Numbered from the stretch's first letter, positions 33,448 to 43,086 are shown. The stretch is 64,000 nt of DNA from Bacteroidota bacterium (GCA_018266775.1 JAFDZS010000007.1:372001-436000), one strand, 5' to 3'. Numbers and translations are program-made. The notes: generated by a model not told the origin, from the letters alone.

Positions 33448-35928
33448 TTAAAACTGGAACTGGAAGCTGCCGAAAATGCCGAAGCGGGAAGATTTTTCAA
33501 CCGGCAAAGGACGTGGCAATACCCGCCAAACAAAATCCAGGCGAAATACTTTTAAGATATTGTCTATTCCGGTGCCCATTTCAAGATACGTGGAGCCATT
33601 GAGTGTTTTGAACGATCCTGTTTTATTATTCAATGCCACATTCTCCGGGCTTAACGATCCCCATACCGCTTTTGCATTCCAAAACTGGCGCAGTTTCATT
33701 TTGCGTGTCAGTGCTGTAAAACGGAATAAACCTGACCCTACATTATGTTCAACATTGATGCCTGCATATTTATCGCTGAGGTATTCAAAACGGCTCATCA
33801 GGTTAAAGCTGCCGGGACTGTAATAATAAATATCATTGCCGGGATGATTTTCCAGTATGGTAAATGGCACCACACCATTCACTTTACCGGCATATACTTT
33901 ATATGAAAAAGAGCCATAGGGCGATATTTTCATAAAGTCTTTTACCGAAGCAGATATGCGTGTGTAGTTATACGCACTGTTAAGTATGCCTGAAAACCCT
34001 TTGGTAAACATCAGTTCTGCAACAGGATATTTGGTACCCAGCGAATAGCGGAAATAATCGCCTTCAATAAATTGTTCCAGGTAAGCAAAGCGCAGTTTCA
34101 CGGCCACATCAAAACTGGATAATGGTAAACCTTCACTCACCGGGAACGTTTCTTTAAAGGGTAAATTTTTCAGCGGCGTATATTGCCTGTTGGATAAAAA
34201 CAGTTCTGTTGAAAAACCTTTGCCCAGTTCTTTAAACACTTCGAAGCGCATATCCTGCAGGCGCAGGTATTTGCGGTTGATGCCGGGTTTGCGGATGGCC
34301 AATGAAAAAATATTATCCTGGCCCACATCGCCCAGCTGGCTGATGCCATTATCAATATCATTGTAATAAGATGCATGCAGGCGAAACCTTAACGGATCCC
34401 GTTTTACAATCCAGTAAGCTTCAGCCTTGCCTTTGAACTGTTTGTCTTTAAACCCATAAGCAAGGTACGTATGCAGGTAAATATGTTTATTGAAGCCGGT
34501 GGTGGTACCCAAATCAAACCGCACACGGGTACCCTCCCATCCATTAGCGCTGATCCAGTTGAACCATGGGCCGATTTCGTAATTGGTTAATTGTTTATAA
34601 CCTGTACCAATAAACTTCAATGTGTTTTGCAGCCGCTGAAATTTGGGCATGGCCAGTAATTTATCTACAGTGGCATAAATAGCTTTTTCGTTGGTGGACA
34701 ATGAATCATGGCGCAGCGCCTTCCATGCGGAATCAGTTTGCTGGTTGCTGCCCGGAGCAGTTTTTACTACTTCTTCAATGTTTTGAGTTTTGAATAAATT
34801 GGTAATGGAATCGCTGTTGATGATGATGTTACGGTAAGAAGTTGTTTTTCGCCCAATAAAAGTGAGTGATTGTTTGCCCAGCACTTTAAAGTCGGCAAAA
34901 AATTTATCCCGTTTTAAGAAATACAGGGTATCGTTCACCGGTATAAATTCCTGGAATACGCTGATGCGGTCGATGTAGTTGATGTTAGCATCTTTACCCA
35001 GGTAGAGATTCACTTTTTGTATCTGGTACGTTTGTCCAAAAACCCATGCATCGCCTTCAAAAGTGTTTTGACCCGGGTGTTTGGGAGAAAAAACAAAGTG
35101 AAATATTTTTCTGCCGCCAACCATTTGTGTATCTGGTACAGCAAAATTGTAATACACATCTGCATTATCATTAAATGGACTGATAAAATCTTTATCCATC
35201 ACGTTCACATAATTGGCATATACGTTTACATTCTGGTTCATTACACCCATTAACTTGCTGATGCTTTCGTTGGAAAAACCTTTGGTATTGCTGGCCTTAA
35301 TGTTCTCGAAATATTTTTTGGTGTTTTTCTGGTAGGCATAATCGCTCACACTTTCTACCAGGTAAGCCGGCAGGAAGGGCTCTTTTTCAGATGTACTGTC
35401 AATATTGTCGAATACAAAAGCAAAAGGTTTTAAAAGGAAACTTTTTTTGGCTTTATCTGCCTTAAAATTTTTGATATCCACTTCCAGCTTATTGTATGCT
35501 TCGTAACCAAAGTTGGCCAGGTTGGTGCGGTTGTATTGTTTCTTCCTGCTCATGATCTTTCGCCACAAAAACAATCCCTTGTTGATCTTTGATTTTACCA
35601 CAACCCCACCGGTGGCAGAACCCCTTTGCAATTCAATCACCATTGTTTTTCCGTTTACAGAATCGTTGACGGGAATATGATATTGTTCGTAACCTACATA
35701 AGTAACCACTAAAGTATCCGGAGTAAACCGGCTCATATAAAAAGAAAAATTACCGGCACTGTCGGATGTTTTGCCTACCCCGGAACGTTTAAAATATACT
35801 GATGCGTAACTGATGGGTTCCTTCGTATGGGCATCACGTATAATACCATTAAAATTCAGGCTTTGTGCATGCACCTGATAAAAGGTAAAAAATAAAGCAG
35901 TAAAAAGTAAAAATCTAAAAGCGCTCAA
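33448..35928 (-). CDS. DUF5686 and carboxypeptidase-regulatory-like domain protein
   Basis: An 826-residue outer-membrane protein. An N-terminal signal peptide (ends QVHAQ) precedes a carboxypeptidase-D regulatory-like beta-sandwich (about 25-105; GIIRDAHTKEPISYASVYF) and a long DUF5686 region that ends in beta-strands and a C-terminal Phe, as in outer-membrane barrels. No ATG precedes the signal peptide in frame; the only in-frame candidate is TTG at 35926-35928. The gene lies between lpxC-fabZ and lpxD, breaking a cluster that is usually contiguous. Function unknown; envelope-related. Confidence 0.85.
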   Translation of the reverse strand: MSAFRFLLFTALFFTFYQVHAQSLNFNGIIRDAHTKEPISYASVYFKRSGVGKTSDSAGNFSFYMSRFTPDTLVVTYVGYEQYHIPVNDSVNGKTMVIELQRGSATGGVVVKSKINKGLFLWRKIMSRKKQYNRTNLANFGYEAYNKLEVDIKNFKADKAKKSFLLKPFAFVFDNIDSTSEKEPFLPAYLVESVSDYAYQKNTKKYFENIKASNTKGFSNESISKLMGVMNQNVNVYANYVNVMDKDFISPFNDNADVYYNFAVPDTQMVGGRKIFHFVFSPKHPGQNTFEGDAWVFGQTYQIQKVNLYLGKDANINYIDRISVFQEFIPVNDTLYFLKRDKFFADFKVLGKQSLTFIGRKTTSYRNIIINSDSITNLFKTQNIEEVVKTAPGSNQQTDSAWKALRHDSLSTNEKAIYATVDKLLAMPKFQRLQNTLKFIGTGYKQLTNYEIGPWFNWISANGWEGTRVRFDLGTTTGFNKHIYLHTYLAYGFKDKQFKGKAEAYWIVKRDPLRFRLHASYYNDIDNGISQLGDVGQDNIFSLAIRKPGINRKYLRLQDMRFEVFKELGKGFSTELFLSNRQYTPLKNLPFKETFPVSEGLPLSSFDVAVKLRFAYLEQFIEGDYFRYSLGTKYPVAELMFTKGFSGILNSAYNYTRISASVKDFMKISPYGSFSYKVYAGKVNGVVPFTILENHPGNDIYYYSPGSFNLMSRFEYLSDKYAGINVEHNVGSGLFRFTALTRKMKLRQFWNAKAVWGSLSPENVALNNKTGSFKTLNGSTYLEMGTGIDNILKVFRLDFVWRVLPRPLPVEKSSRFGIFGSFQFQF

Positions 35929-36101
35929 TGTATACTGTTGTTGTTACTGTTTTCAATAAACTCAATTATTGCGATACAGAAATGTTAAAATAATTATTCA
36001 AAACGAAAAAGCCGGTGCTTTGTTGGCTCCATGCCATTTCGTTTACTATAAGATAACAATAGCAGCAAAATCGTTGGCAAATGGTACGGTACTTTACAGA
36101 T

Positions 36102-37142
36102 TTATTTTTTGACTGTTAAAGCAGCGATCTGTTTCTCCAGTTCCTGGATGCGTTTTTCCAGTTCGGGCAGTTTACGGGTAGTGGCCTGGCTGCGCAATGC
36201 GGCGGTATAATCAAAAGCTGGTGAACCGGTAACAGCTTTGCCCGGTTCCAGCGATTTACTTACACCGCTTTGTGCATTAATACGGGCGCCATCGCCTATA
36301 GTAATGTGGCCAACAATTCCGGCCTGGCCACCAATCATTACGTTGTTTCCCACTTTTGTACTGCCGCTTACACCGCTTTGTGCAGCAATTACGGTATTGT
36401 GCCCCACTTCCACATTATGGGCTATCTGTAATAAATTATCCAGTTTAGCACCGGCTTTAATTAAAGTACTGCCAATGGTAGCACGATCTATAGTGGTATT
36501 GGCACCAATTTCCACCCCATCTTCTATAATTACATTACCAATCTGCGGTACTTTTTTAAATGTCCCATCTGGCTGTGGTGCAAAGCCAAATCCATCGCTG
36601 CCAATAACGGTGCCGGCATGTATTACCACATTTTTACCAATAATACAATCATGATAAATTTTTACACCGGGATGAATGATCGTATTCTCCCCAACAACAA
36701 CATTGTTGCCCAAATATGCCTGCGGATAAATTTTTACATTATTGCCCACCACAACGTTGGCACCAATACTGGCGAAAGCCCCCAAAAAAATATGTTCTCC
36801 CATTTTAGCAGTGGCATCAACATAAACCGGTTGCTGAATACCACTGAGCTGCTGCCTTTGTATCTGCTGATATTTGTCTAATAAAACAGCAAAGGAGGTA
36901 TACGCATCAGGAACTTTTATTAAGGTGGCAGCAACGGGTTGTTTCAGCTCCAGCGATTCATTAATGATCACTACTGATGCGCCTGTTGTGTACAGGTATT
37001 CTTCATACTTGGGATTGGCAAGAAACGACAACTGGCCCTGGCGGGCTTCCTCAATCTTACCAAAAGATGCTACAGCAGCATCGCCATTGCCTTCTACTTT
37101 TCCGCCAATAATTGCGGCTATTTGTGTTGCAGAAAATTGCAT
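36102..37142 (-). CDS. lpxD: UDP-3-O-acylglucosamine N-acyltransferase LpxD
   Basis: LpxD adds the second hydroxyacyl chain in lipid A synthesis. The 346-residue protein has the N-terminal uridine-binding domain (FSATQIAAIIGGKVEGNG) and the hexapeptide beta-helix (VGNNVKIYPQAYLGNNVVVG). The catalytic His lies in LLQIAHNVEVGHNT. A C-terminal helix (LPELEKRIQELEKQ) trimerises. A heptad array borders its start. Confidence 0.96.
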   Translation of the reverse strand: MQFSATQIAAIIGGKVEGNGDAAVASFGKIEEARQGQLSFLANPKYEEYLYTTGASVVIINESLELKQPVAATLIKVPDAYTSFAVLLDKYQQIQRQQLSGIQQPVYVDATAKMGEHIFLGAFASIGANVVVGNNVKIYPQAYLGNNVVVGENTIIHPGVKIYHDCIIGKNVVIHAGTVIGSDGFGFAPQPDGTFKKVPQIGNVIIEDGVEIGANTTIDRATIGSTLIKAGAKLDNLLQIAHNVEVGHNTVIAAQSGVSGSTKVGNNVMIGGQAGIVGHITIGDGARINAQSGVSKSLEPGKAVTGSPAFDYTAALRSQATTRKLPELEKRIQELEKQIAALTVKK

Positions 37143-37152
37143 ATTGTAGTGA

Positions 37153-37192
37153 ATAGTTAATGGTTCATGGTTAATAGTAATGGTTAATGAAG
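37153..37192. repeat. Heptad array upstream of lpxD
   Basis: Words of about 7 bp: ATAGTTA, ATGGTTC, ATGGTTA, ATAGTA, ATGGTTA, ATGAAGC. The phase is broken once by a 6-bp unit. Confidence 0.6.
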
Positions 37193-37245
37193 CCTGGTTC
37201 TATATTGTTGATAACAAGATTGAAGCGGGCCTCTTTAGCTATTAG

Positions 37246-38430
37246 CTACGACCTAACATAACAAATGTAATATTTTTTGGTTTTTCCTTTCAGATTTTGA
37301 TTGATCAATGCATTGTCCACCTCTGATATCGCTTTTACTGAACCGTCTTTAAACAAAATATAGATATGTTCATCGTCAAAATTATAGGTGCTGCTTACCG
37401 CTTCGCCGGTAAATACCAGCCAGCCGGCATCTTCCCTGCTGATGTTCAGCTGCGTGCAGGCTTCCCCGGTTTTTTCTTCCAGCAAAGCCGCATCAACCGG
37501 GGCGCCAAAGTATTTTGTTTTCAGCAATTGGCGGTCAATAATGCCATTGCATAATAACGACAGCACAAGGTCTTCATGTTTACTCCATGCTTTAATAGCA
37601 CAATGGAGGTCATAATCGTCCAGCCGGCAAAATTCGTCAATACTGATTGCTTCGCCTCTGCCAGAGATTAATTTATGTAAAGGCCCGGGTATTTCCGCCC
37701 TGATGTGTTTCGCTCTTTTCACTATGCGCTGCAGCATTTGTTCGGCACAGTTCACCGTTTTATGCAGGTACACCTGCCAGTACATGAGGCGGCGGGCTAC
37801 AATAAATTTTTCTATAGAATAAATACCTTTTTCCTCCACCATCAATTCCCCGTTGTGCACTGTAAGCATTTTTAAAATACGATCGTACCCAATCACCCCT
37901 TCGCTAACGCCGCTGAAAAAACTGTCCCGTGTCAGGTAATCCATCCTGTCCACATCCAATTGCCCGCTGATGAGCTGGTGCAGGAATTTTTTGGGATGTT
38001 CCCCTTTAAAAATTTCAATGGCCAACTGTAGTTTACCATTATATTGTTCATTCAGCTGCTGCATAATGAGCAAAGAAATGGCTTCGTGATGCATGTTCTC
38101 CACCAGCACGTTTTCCAAAGCATGGCTAAAAGGGCCGTGGCCCACATCGTGCAATAAGATGGCAATTTTTGCAGCCTGTTCTTCTTCTTCGGTAATTACA
38201 ACGCCTTTGCTTTTTAATTCAGTTAATGCGCTGCACATTAAATGATATGCGCCTAATGAATGATGCAAACGGGTATGCACCGCACCGGGATAAACTAAGC
38301 TGGCCATTGCCATTTGATTAATGCGGCGCAGGCGTTGATAATAAGGATGGGCAATGATCTGAAAAATGAGTTCGTCGTCAATGGTAATAAAACCATACAC
38401 CGGGTCGTTAATAATCTTGCGAAAGGGCAT
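37246..38430 (-). CDS. HD-domain phosphohydrolase
   Basis: A 394-residue protein of the dGTPase-like HD family. The N-terminus PFRKIINDPVYGFITIDD is conserved in this group. HD residues are visible: TRLHHSLGAYHL, LLHDVGHGPFSHALE and the later QLDVDRMDYLTRDS. Members hydrolyse phosphate esters of nucleotides, but the physiological substrate in Bacteroidota is unknown. It is divergent from porX and upstream of lpxD on the same strand. Confidence 0.9.
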   Translation of the reverse strand: MPFRKIINDPVYGFITIDDELIFQIIAHPYYQRLRRINQMAMASLVYPGAVHTRLHHSLGAYHLMCSALTELKSKGVVITEEEEQAAKIAILLHDVGHGPFSHALENVLVENMHHEAISLLIMQQLNEQYNGKLQLAIEIFKGEHPKKFLHQLISGQLDVDRMDYLTRDSFFSGVSEGVIGYDRILKMLTVHNGELMVEEKGIYSIEKFIVARRLMYWQVYLHKTVNCAEQMLQRIVKRAKHIRAEIPGPLHKLISGRGEAISIDEFCRLDDYDLHCAIKAWSKHEDLVLSLLCNGIIDRQLLKTKYFGAPVDAALLEEKTGEACTQLNISREDAGWLVFTGEAVSSTYNFDDEHIYILFKDGSVKAISEVDNALINQNLKGKTKKYYICYVRS

Positions 38431-38495
38431 GCTGTTGTTTTACTTAAGCTTTCTATGTTTTACATGCAGATGGCACATAATTGTTAAAAGTTGTA

Positions 38496-38503
38496 CAAAG
38501 CTA
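38496..38503 (-). promoter_or_regulatory. -7 element of the HD-domain gene
   Basis: TAGCTTTG on the minus strand, exact TAnnTTTG, about 65 nt before the ATG. Confidence 0.5.
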
Positions 38504-38534
38504 AATAAAGCGTACCAGCATTGATATAAAAAAT

Positions 38535-38542
38535 TAAATTTG
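38535..38542 (+). promoter_or_regulatory. -7 element of porX
   Basis: TAAATTTG is an exact consensus match. The predicted leader is about 95 nt and consists largely of heptad words. Confidence 0.55.
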
Positions 38543-38605
38543 CTCAAAGGGTTAAAGTTCATGGATAATGGTTCATAATACAATTTTTATTGAGCTGTCA
38601 TTGCC

Positions 38606-38640
38606 ATGAACCATTAACGATGAACCATCAACCAATAAAA
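38606..38640. repeat. Heptad array abutting the porX start codon
   Basis: Five words, ATGAACC, ATTAACG, ATGAACC, ATCAACC, AATAAAA, run in phase directly into the porX ATG at 38641. A second group (GTTAAAG, TTCATGG, ATAATGG, TTCATAA) lies at about 38551-38578. Confidence 0.7.
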
Positions 38641-40197
38641 ATGAGTATAGCGAAAATTCTTTGGGTAGACGATGAGATTGACAGCCTCACCTCACAAATC
38701 ATGTTTTTAGAGAATAAGGGTTACGAAGTGCAAACCAAAACCAATGGTTTTGATGCGGTGGAATTTGTGAAAGATAATGTGGTTGATGTTGTATTGATGG
38801 ATGAAAGTATGCCCGGCTTAACCGGCCTGCAAACCCTGCAGCAGATGAAGGAGGTAAATAACAATCTGCCGGTAGTACTGATCACAAAAAATGAGGCGGA
38901 GAATATTATGGACGAAGCCATCGGCTCGCAGATCAGTGATTATTTAATTAAACCGGTTAACCCCAACCAGGTGCTGCTCAGCTTAAAAAAGATCATTGAT
39001 AATAAACGTTTGGTGGCAGAAAAAACCACATCGGCATACCAGCAGGAGTTCAGGAGTTTGTTTATGGCCTTAAACAATAACCCGGACTATAATGAGTGGA
39101 TGGACATTTACAAAAAGATCGTATTCTGGGAGCTGGAAATGAAAAAAAGTGACAGCCCGGAAATGCAGGAAGTATTCCAGTCGCAAAAACAGGAAGCCAA
39201 CACAGAGTTCTTCAAATACGTTTCCAAAAATTATGCTTCGTGGGTGGGCCCCAAAAGTTCTGCCGCACCAATCATGAGTAATACGTTGATGAAGTATAAA
39301 GTATTTCCGCACCTGGAAAAAGGAACTCCTTTATTCTTTGTTTTGATCGATAATTTACGTTTTGACCAATGGAAAGCCATTCAGCCCATTGTTGCAGAAA
39401 GTTTCCGTATACAGGAAGAAGAAACCTTTTATTCTATTTTACCCACGGCTACACAATATGCCCGCAATGCCATTTTTTCCGGGTTGTTACCGGTAGAAAT
39501 TGAAAAACAATTCCCCGTTCAATGGAAAAATGATGATGAAGAAGGCGGTAAAAATTTATTTGAAGAGGAATTTTTTAAGGCGCAGCTTAAACGAATGGGT
39601 AAAGGCGACCTGAAATATTCATACACCAAAATAACGAATAATAACGACGGGCAAAAGCTGGTGGACAATATTCATAATCTTTTGCAGAACGACATCAACA
39701 TTATTGTATACAATTTTGTTGATATGCTGAGTCATGCCCGTACAGAAATGGAAGTATTGAAAGAACTGGCCAGTGATGAGACCAGTTATCGTAGCATTAC
39801 CGCCAGTTGGTTTGAACATTCACCGCTGCACGCAGCATTAAAAAGAATTGCTGACAAAAAAATCTCATTGATTGTGGGTACAGATCATGGAAGCGTACGG
39901 GTGAAAACACCCGCCAAAGTGATTGGCGATAAACAAACCACCGCCAACCTGCGGTATAAACATGGCCGCAACCTGAATTATGAAGCCAAAGATGTGCTGG
40001 CCTTCCGCGACCCCAGGGAAGCAGGGCTGCCGGTACCCAACGTCAACTCCTCATTCATATTTGCCAAGGGCGATTTGTTTTTATGTTATCCCAATAACTA
40101 TAACCATTTTGTAAACTATTACCGCAATACTTTTCAGCATGGCGGGGTAAGTTTGGAAGAAATGATTGTACCCATCATCCGGATGACGAATAAATAA
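38641..40197 (+). CDS. porX: PorX, response regulator with PglZ/alkaline phosphatase-like domain
   Basis: PorX is the cytoplasmic regulator of the T9SS in Bacteroidota. The N-terminal CheY-like receiver (1-120) has Asp10-Asp11, phospho-acceptor Asp54 in VVLMDESMPG, and Lys in SDYLIKPVNP. The C-terminal part (about 200-518) is an alkaline-phosphatase/PglZ-like domain: LIDNLRFDQWKAI, FYSILPTATQYARNAIFSG and VGTDHGSVRV. Length is 518 residues from ATG 38641; a longer frame from TTG 38590 runs through the heptad array and is rejected. A secreted client with a T9SS sorting domain is encoded at 3039-11078. Confidence 0.94.
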   Translation: MSIAKILWVDDEIDSLTSQIMFLENKGYEVQTKTNGFDAVEFVKDNVVDVVLMDESMPGLTGLQTLQQMKEVNNNLPVVLITKNEAENIMDEAIGSQISDYLIKPVNPNQVLLSLKKIIDNKRLVAEKTTSAYQQEFRSLFMALNNNPDYNEWMDIYKKIVFWELEMKKSDSPEMQEVFQSQKQEANTEFFKYVSKNYASWVGPKSSAAPIMSNTLMKYKVFPHLEKGTPLFFVLIDNLRFDQWKAIQPIVAESFRIQEEETFYSILPTATQYARNAIFSGLLPVEIEKQFPVQWKNDDEEGGKNLFEEEFFKAQLKRMGKGDLKYSYTKITNNNDGQKLVDNIHNLLQNDINIIVYNFVDMLSHARTEMEVLKELASDETSYRSITASWFEHSPLHAALKRIADKKISLIVGTDHGSVRVKTPAKVIGDKQTTANLRYKHGRNLNYEAKDVLAFRDPREAGLPVPNVNSSFIFAKGDLFLCYPNNYNHFVNYYRNTFQHGGVSLEEMIVPIIRMTNK

Positions 40198-40269
40198 ATG
40201 GATCTATAAGAATGATGCTTTTATAAATAGTTCATTAGCAAAGGTTACTTATCAACGTTTGTTGAAAAT

Positions 40270-40277
40270 TATATTTG
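40270..40277 (+). promoter_or_regulatory. -7 element of the 40350 gene
   Basis: TATATTTG, exact TAnnTTTG, about 72 nt before the ATG. The remaining 150 bp between porX and this gene show no other feature. Confidence 0.45.
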
Positions 40278-40349
40278 TTTAACCAACGCTATTGTTGCAA
40301 GTTGCAAGCTGATTGAAAACTGTTTGTAAAGTCCCGTGGGGATGCAGCT

Positions 40350-40619
40350 ATGAAATACACACAACACACATTAGATAAAATTGAGCGCATTGCAGAAGAA
40401 GCCGGTTATATTATCCGTTATGAAAGAGGAAACTTTCAAAGTGGCTATTGTATTCTGCAGGCAAAAAAAGTAATCGTTCTCAATAAATTTTTTCAGACAG
40501 AAGGAAGGATCAATACATTGGTTGATCTGATGCCGCAATTAGACATCAATTTTGATGCGCTTACGCATGAAAGCCAGAAAATGTATGAAGAAGTGATGAG
40601 TGCAGAAGCACGCTCATAA
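40350..40619 (+). CDS. Small conserved-looking protein (89 aa)
   Basis: An 89-residue soluble protein. It begins MKYTQHTLDKIERIAEEAGY, then a beta-rich section (YIIRYERGNFQSGYCILQAKKVIVLNKFF) and a helical end (DALTHESQKMYEEVM). The pattern is protein-like and similar small proteins sit near porX in relatives as far as I recall. No known domain. It precedes the MBL hydrolase by 70 bp. Confidence 0.7.
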   Translation: MKYTQHTLDKIERIAEEAGYIIRYERGNFQSGYCILQAKKVIVLNKFFQTEGRINTLVDLMPQLDINFDALTHESQKMYEEVMSAEARS

Positions 40620-40677
40620 AATACTTTTGTTTTTTGGTTTACCACAAACTAATTATCCATAAGCAGTTACGAATTCT

Positions 40678-40685
40678 TATTTTTG
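40678..40685 (+). promoter_or_regulatory. -7 element of the MBL hydrolase gene
   Basis: TATTTTTG ends 4 nt before the GTG start at 40690. This supports GTG as the true, leaderless start. Confidence 0.6.
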
Positions 40686-40689
40686 CCCA

Positions 40690-41469
40690 GTGCAATCACC
40701 TTCACTTACCATTACTTTTTTGGGCACAGGTACCAGCAGTGGTGTACCTATGATTGCATGCCCCTGTGCAGTTTGTGCATCCACCAATCCAAAAGACAAA
40801 AGGCTGCGCAGCAGTATTATGGTGGAAAGTGCCACCACCACTATTGTTGTAGACACCACACCAGATTTCAGGTACCAGATGCTGCGGGCGAATGTAAAAA
40901 AATTAGATGCCATCCTTTTCACGCATCCGCATAAAGACCATATTGCCGGACTGGATGACGTAAGGGCATTCAATTATTTTCAGCAAAAAGCCATGAACCT
41001 GTATGCCAATTCACTAACTGAAGAAGCCATTAAACGGGAATTTGCTTATGCCTTCTCTGATAAAAAATACCCGGGTATACCTGAACTGAATCTGAATACC
41101 ATTAACGGGGAATCTTTTTATATTGGTGATATTCCTGTTCAACCCATAACAGTATGGCATTACAAAATGCCGGTACTGGCTTTTCGTTTTGGAAAGTTCA
41201 CCTATATTACTGATGCGAACCGCATAGAAGATGAGGAGAAAGAAAAAATCCGCGGCAGCGAAACAGTGGTCATTAATGCTTTGAGAAGAGAGAAACATGT
41301 TTCACACTATACTATAGACGAAGCTATTGCTGAAGTACACAGCATGAATATCCCGCAAAGTTATTTCACCCACATCAGCCACCAGTTAGGCAAACACGAA
41401 GAGGTAACAGCCGAATTACCCAACGGCATTGCCCTGGCGTGGGACGGCATGCAACTTTTTTTTAACTAA
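40690..41469 (+). CDS. MBL-fold metallohydrolase, PhnP-like
   Basis: A 259-residue metallo-beta-lactamase-fold phosphodiesterase. FLGTGTSSGVPM is typical of the PhnP/RNase Z side of the family. The metal-binding motif is THPHKDHIAGLDD, and further ligands lie in TYITDANRI and FTHISHQLG. PhnP enzymes cleave cyclic phosphodiesters; the substrate here is not known. The start codon is GTG, with no ATG nearby in frame. Confidence 0.88.
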   Translation: MQSPSLTITFLGTGTSSGVPMIACPCAVCASTNPKDKRLRSSIMVESATTTIVVDTTPDFRYQMLRANVKKLDAILFTHPHKDHIAGLDDVRAFNYFQQKAMNLYANSLTEEAIKREFAYAFSDKKYPGIPELNLNTINGESFYIGDIPVQPITVWHYKMPVLAFRFGKFTYITDANRIEDEEKEKIRGSETVVINALRREKHVSHYTIDEAIAEVHSMNIPQSYFTHISHQLGKHEEVTAELPNGIALAWDGMQLFFN

Positions 41470-41504
41470 ACCACACTTAGTAATAGTAACTAAAAACTAT
41501 TGCT

Positions 41505-42464
41505 ATGTGGAAAGAATTCCTGACAGCTTATTTTTCTTTCACCAAAAAAGAAAGAACCGGAATCATTGTATTGGTGACCGCCATTATACTGATCAGCGTA
41601 CTCCCCTTCCTTTATCCATTATTTATCTCCCACCCCAAACAGGACTCCACTCAATTCGAAAAAGATATTGCTACCCTTCGAGTTCAACAACAGGATAGTG
41701 ATCACCGTAATAATTATAGCCATTACAACAATAGTTACCCAGCAGAAAATAAATATGTTGATGAAACCCCCGACCGTTTTGATAAAGGCAAGGGCAGCCT
41801 CTTTTATTTTGACCCCAACACGGCAACTCCCGTCGATTGGCAACGCTTAGGATTGCGGGACAAAACCATTGCCACCATTCAAAACTACCTTTCCAAAGGC
41901 GGGCATTTTTATAAACCGGAAGACCTGGGGAAGATTTGGGGATTGCACCCCGATGAAGTACAACGTTTGATCCCTTATGTACAGATTGCACCTGTTAATT
42001 CACCGGTTCCTGAAACATCATCTTTTAATGCTTCAGCAAATTATTCCAATACACATCATATGCCTGCAATGGTGGATATTAATCTTGCTGATACCTCCGC
42101 CTATATTGCCTTACCCGGCATCGGCAGCAAACTGGCGCAGCGCATCATCAATTTCAGGGATAAACTCGGCGGTTTTTATTCAGTAGCACAGGTGGGTGAA
42201 ACGTATGGTTTACCTGACAGTACCTTTCAAAAAATTAAACCCTTTTTACAGGCCGGATCGGCAACAGTAAAACAAATCGATATTAATACGGCGTCTTTGG
42301 AAGAATTGAAGGCTCATCCCTATATCCGTTACAACATTGCCTCAGCCATTATAAATTACCGTAACCAGCATGGAAAGTTTTCGTCTGTTGAAGATGTGAA
42401 GAAGATTATGCTGATAACGGATGAGGTGTATAATAAAGTAAACGCATACCTGAAAATAAATTAA
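41505..42464 (+). CDS. Membrane-anchored helix-hairpin-helix (ComEA-like) protein
   Basis: A 319-residue protein with one N-terminal transmembrane helix (about residues 18-42) and a periplasmic part carrying repeated helix-hairpin-helix units of the ComEA type: VDINLADTSAYIALPGIGSK and DINTASLEELKAHPYI, plus a more divergent one around residue 105. ComEA-like proteins bind DNA without sequence specificity, in natural transformation or in other roles. No ComEC gene is visible here. It is 35 bp downstream of the MBL gene. Confidence 0.88.
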   Translation: MWKEFLTAYFSFTKKERTGIIVLVTAIILISVLPFLYPLFISHPKQDSTQFEKDIATLRVQQQDSDHRNNYSHYNNSYPAENKYVDETPDRFDKGKGSLFYFDPNTATPVDWQRLGLRDKTIATIQNYLSKGGHFYKPEDLGKIWGLHPDEVQRLIPYVQIAPVNSPVPETSSFNASANYSNTHHMPAMVDINLADTSAYIALPGIGSKLAQRIINFRDKLGGFYSVAQVGETYGLPDSTFQKIKPFLQAGSATVKQIDINTASLEELKAHPYIRYNIASAIINYRNQHGKFSSVEDVKKIMLITDEVYNKVNAYLKIN

Positions 42465-42480
42465 GTTAACACATAACCTT

Positions 42481-42942
42481 ATGGCAAATACTTATTCGCA
42501 GATCAGTATTCATGCCGTGTTTGCAGTAAAGGGCAGACAAAATTTCATTACTCCTGCCTGGCGTGAAGCGTTGCATCGTTATATAACAGGAATTATTAAA
42601 AGCAAAGGTGGCACTTCACTGGCTGTTGGAGGATGGAAGGATCATGTGCATATTTTCTTTGGATTACCAGTTTCCATCAGTATTGCAGATTTTATGGGCA
42701 TGGTAAAAGCCAACAGCAGTAAGTGGATTAACGAAAAGCATTTTGTACCGGGCAGGTTTGAATGGCAAAGTGGTTATGCAGCATTTTCTTATGCCAGGAG
42801 GCAGCGGAATATTGTAATCAGGTATATTATGAACCAGGAAGCACATCATAGCGTTCTTTCATTTCAGAAAGAATACAGGAAGATGCTGGAAGATTTTGAG
42901 GTGAGGTTTAATGATGCGTATTTATTTGAATTTTATGATTGA
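42481..42942 (+). CDS. tnpA: IS200-type Y1 (HUH) transposase
   Basis: A 153-residue single-strand transposase of the IS200/IS605 type. The HUH motif is His55-Val-His57 (DHVHIFF). The nucleophile Tyr115 and metal ligand Gln119 are in the motif YIMNQ. RFEWQSGYAAFSYARRQ and QEAHHSVLSFQKEY are family signatures. All catalytic residues are present, so the gene appears intact. It starts 16 bp after the HhH gene. Hairpins of the REP/IS-end type follow directly (42943-43086), so it may be a lone domesticated REP-associated transposase or an IS200-like element; no tnpB is present. Confidence 0.92.
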   Translation: MANTYSQISIHAVFAVKGRQNFITPAWREALHRYITGIIKSKGGTSLAVGGWKDHVHIFFGLPVSISIADFMGMVKANSSKWINEKHFVPGRFEWQSGYAAFSYARRQRNIVIRYIMNQEAHHSVLSFQKEYRKMLEDFEVRFNDAYLFEFYD

Positions 42943-43086
42943 GATAATGCCACCCCGATGGGGCTTATCCAAACACACTATGGCATTTCTACCAAAATAC
43001 CGCCTCTATGAGGCTAATAACATAGCAAAATATTCATGATGTTATTGCGACTCAAGGTTCTCGGTTCATCGTCCGATATTTTGGTA
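42943..43086. mobile_element. REP-like hairpins and 10-bp inverted repeat downstream of tnpA
   Basis: Hairpin 1: CCCC-GAT-GGGG (42953-42963), flanked by GATAA/TTATC. Hairpin 2: GCCTC-TAT-GAGGC (43002-43014). A 10-bp inverted repeat TACCAAAATA (42990-42999) / TATTTTGGTA (43077-43086) encloses the second hairpin. These fit the subterminal hairpins recognised by Y1 transposases. Confidence 0.6.

Noticed and set aside
38590..38640. 17-residue N-terminal extension of PorX from TTG
   Set aside because: It is translated from the heptad array; the receiver domain begins properly at ATG 38641.
42664..42849. Minus-strand ORF in the transposase gene
   Set aside because: Shadow frame; the plus frame has a complete HUH/Y1 catalytic set.
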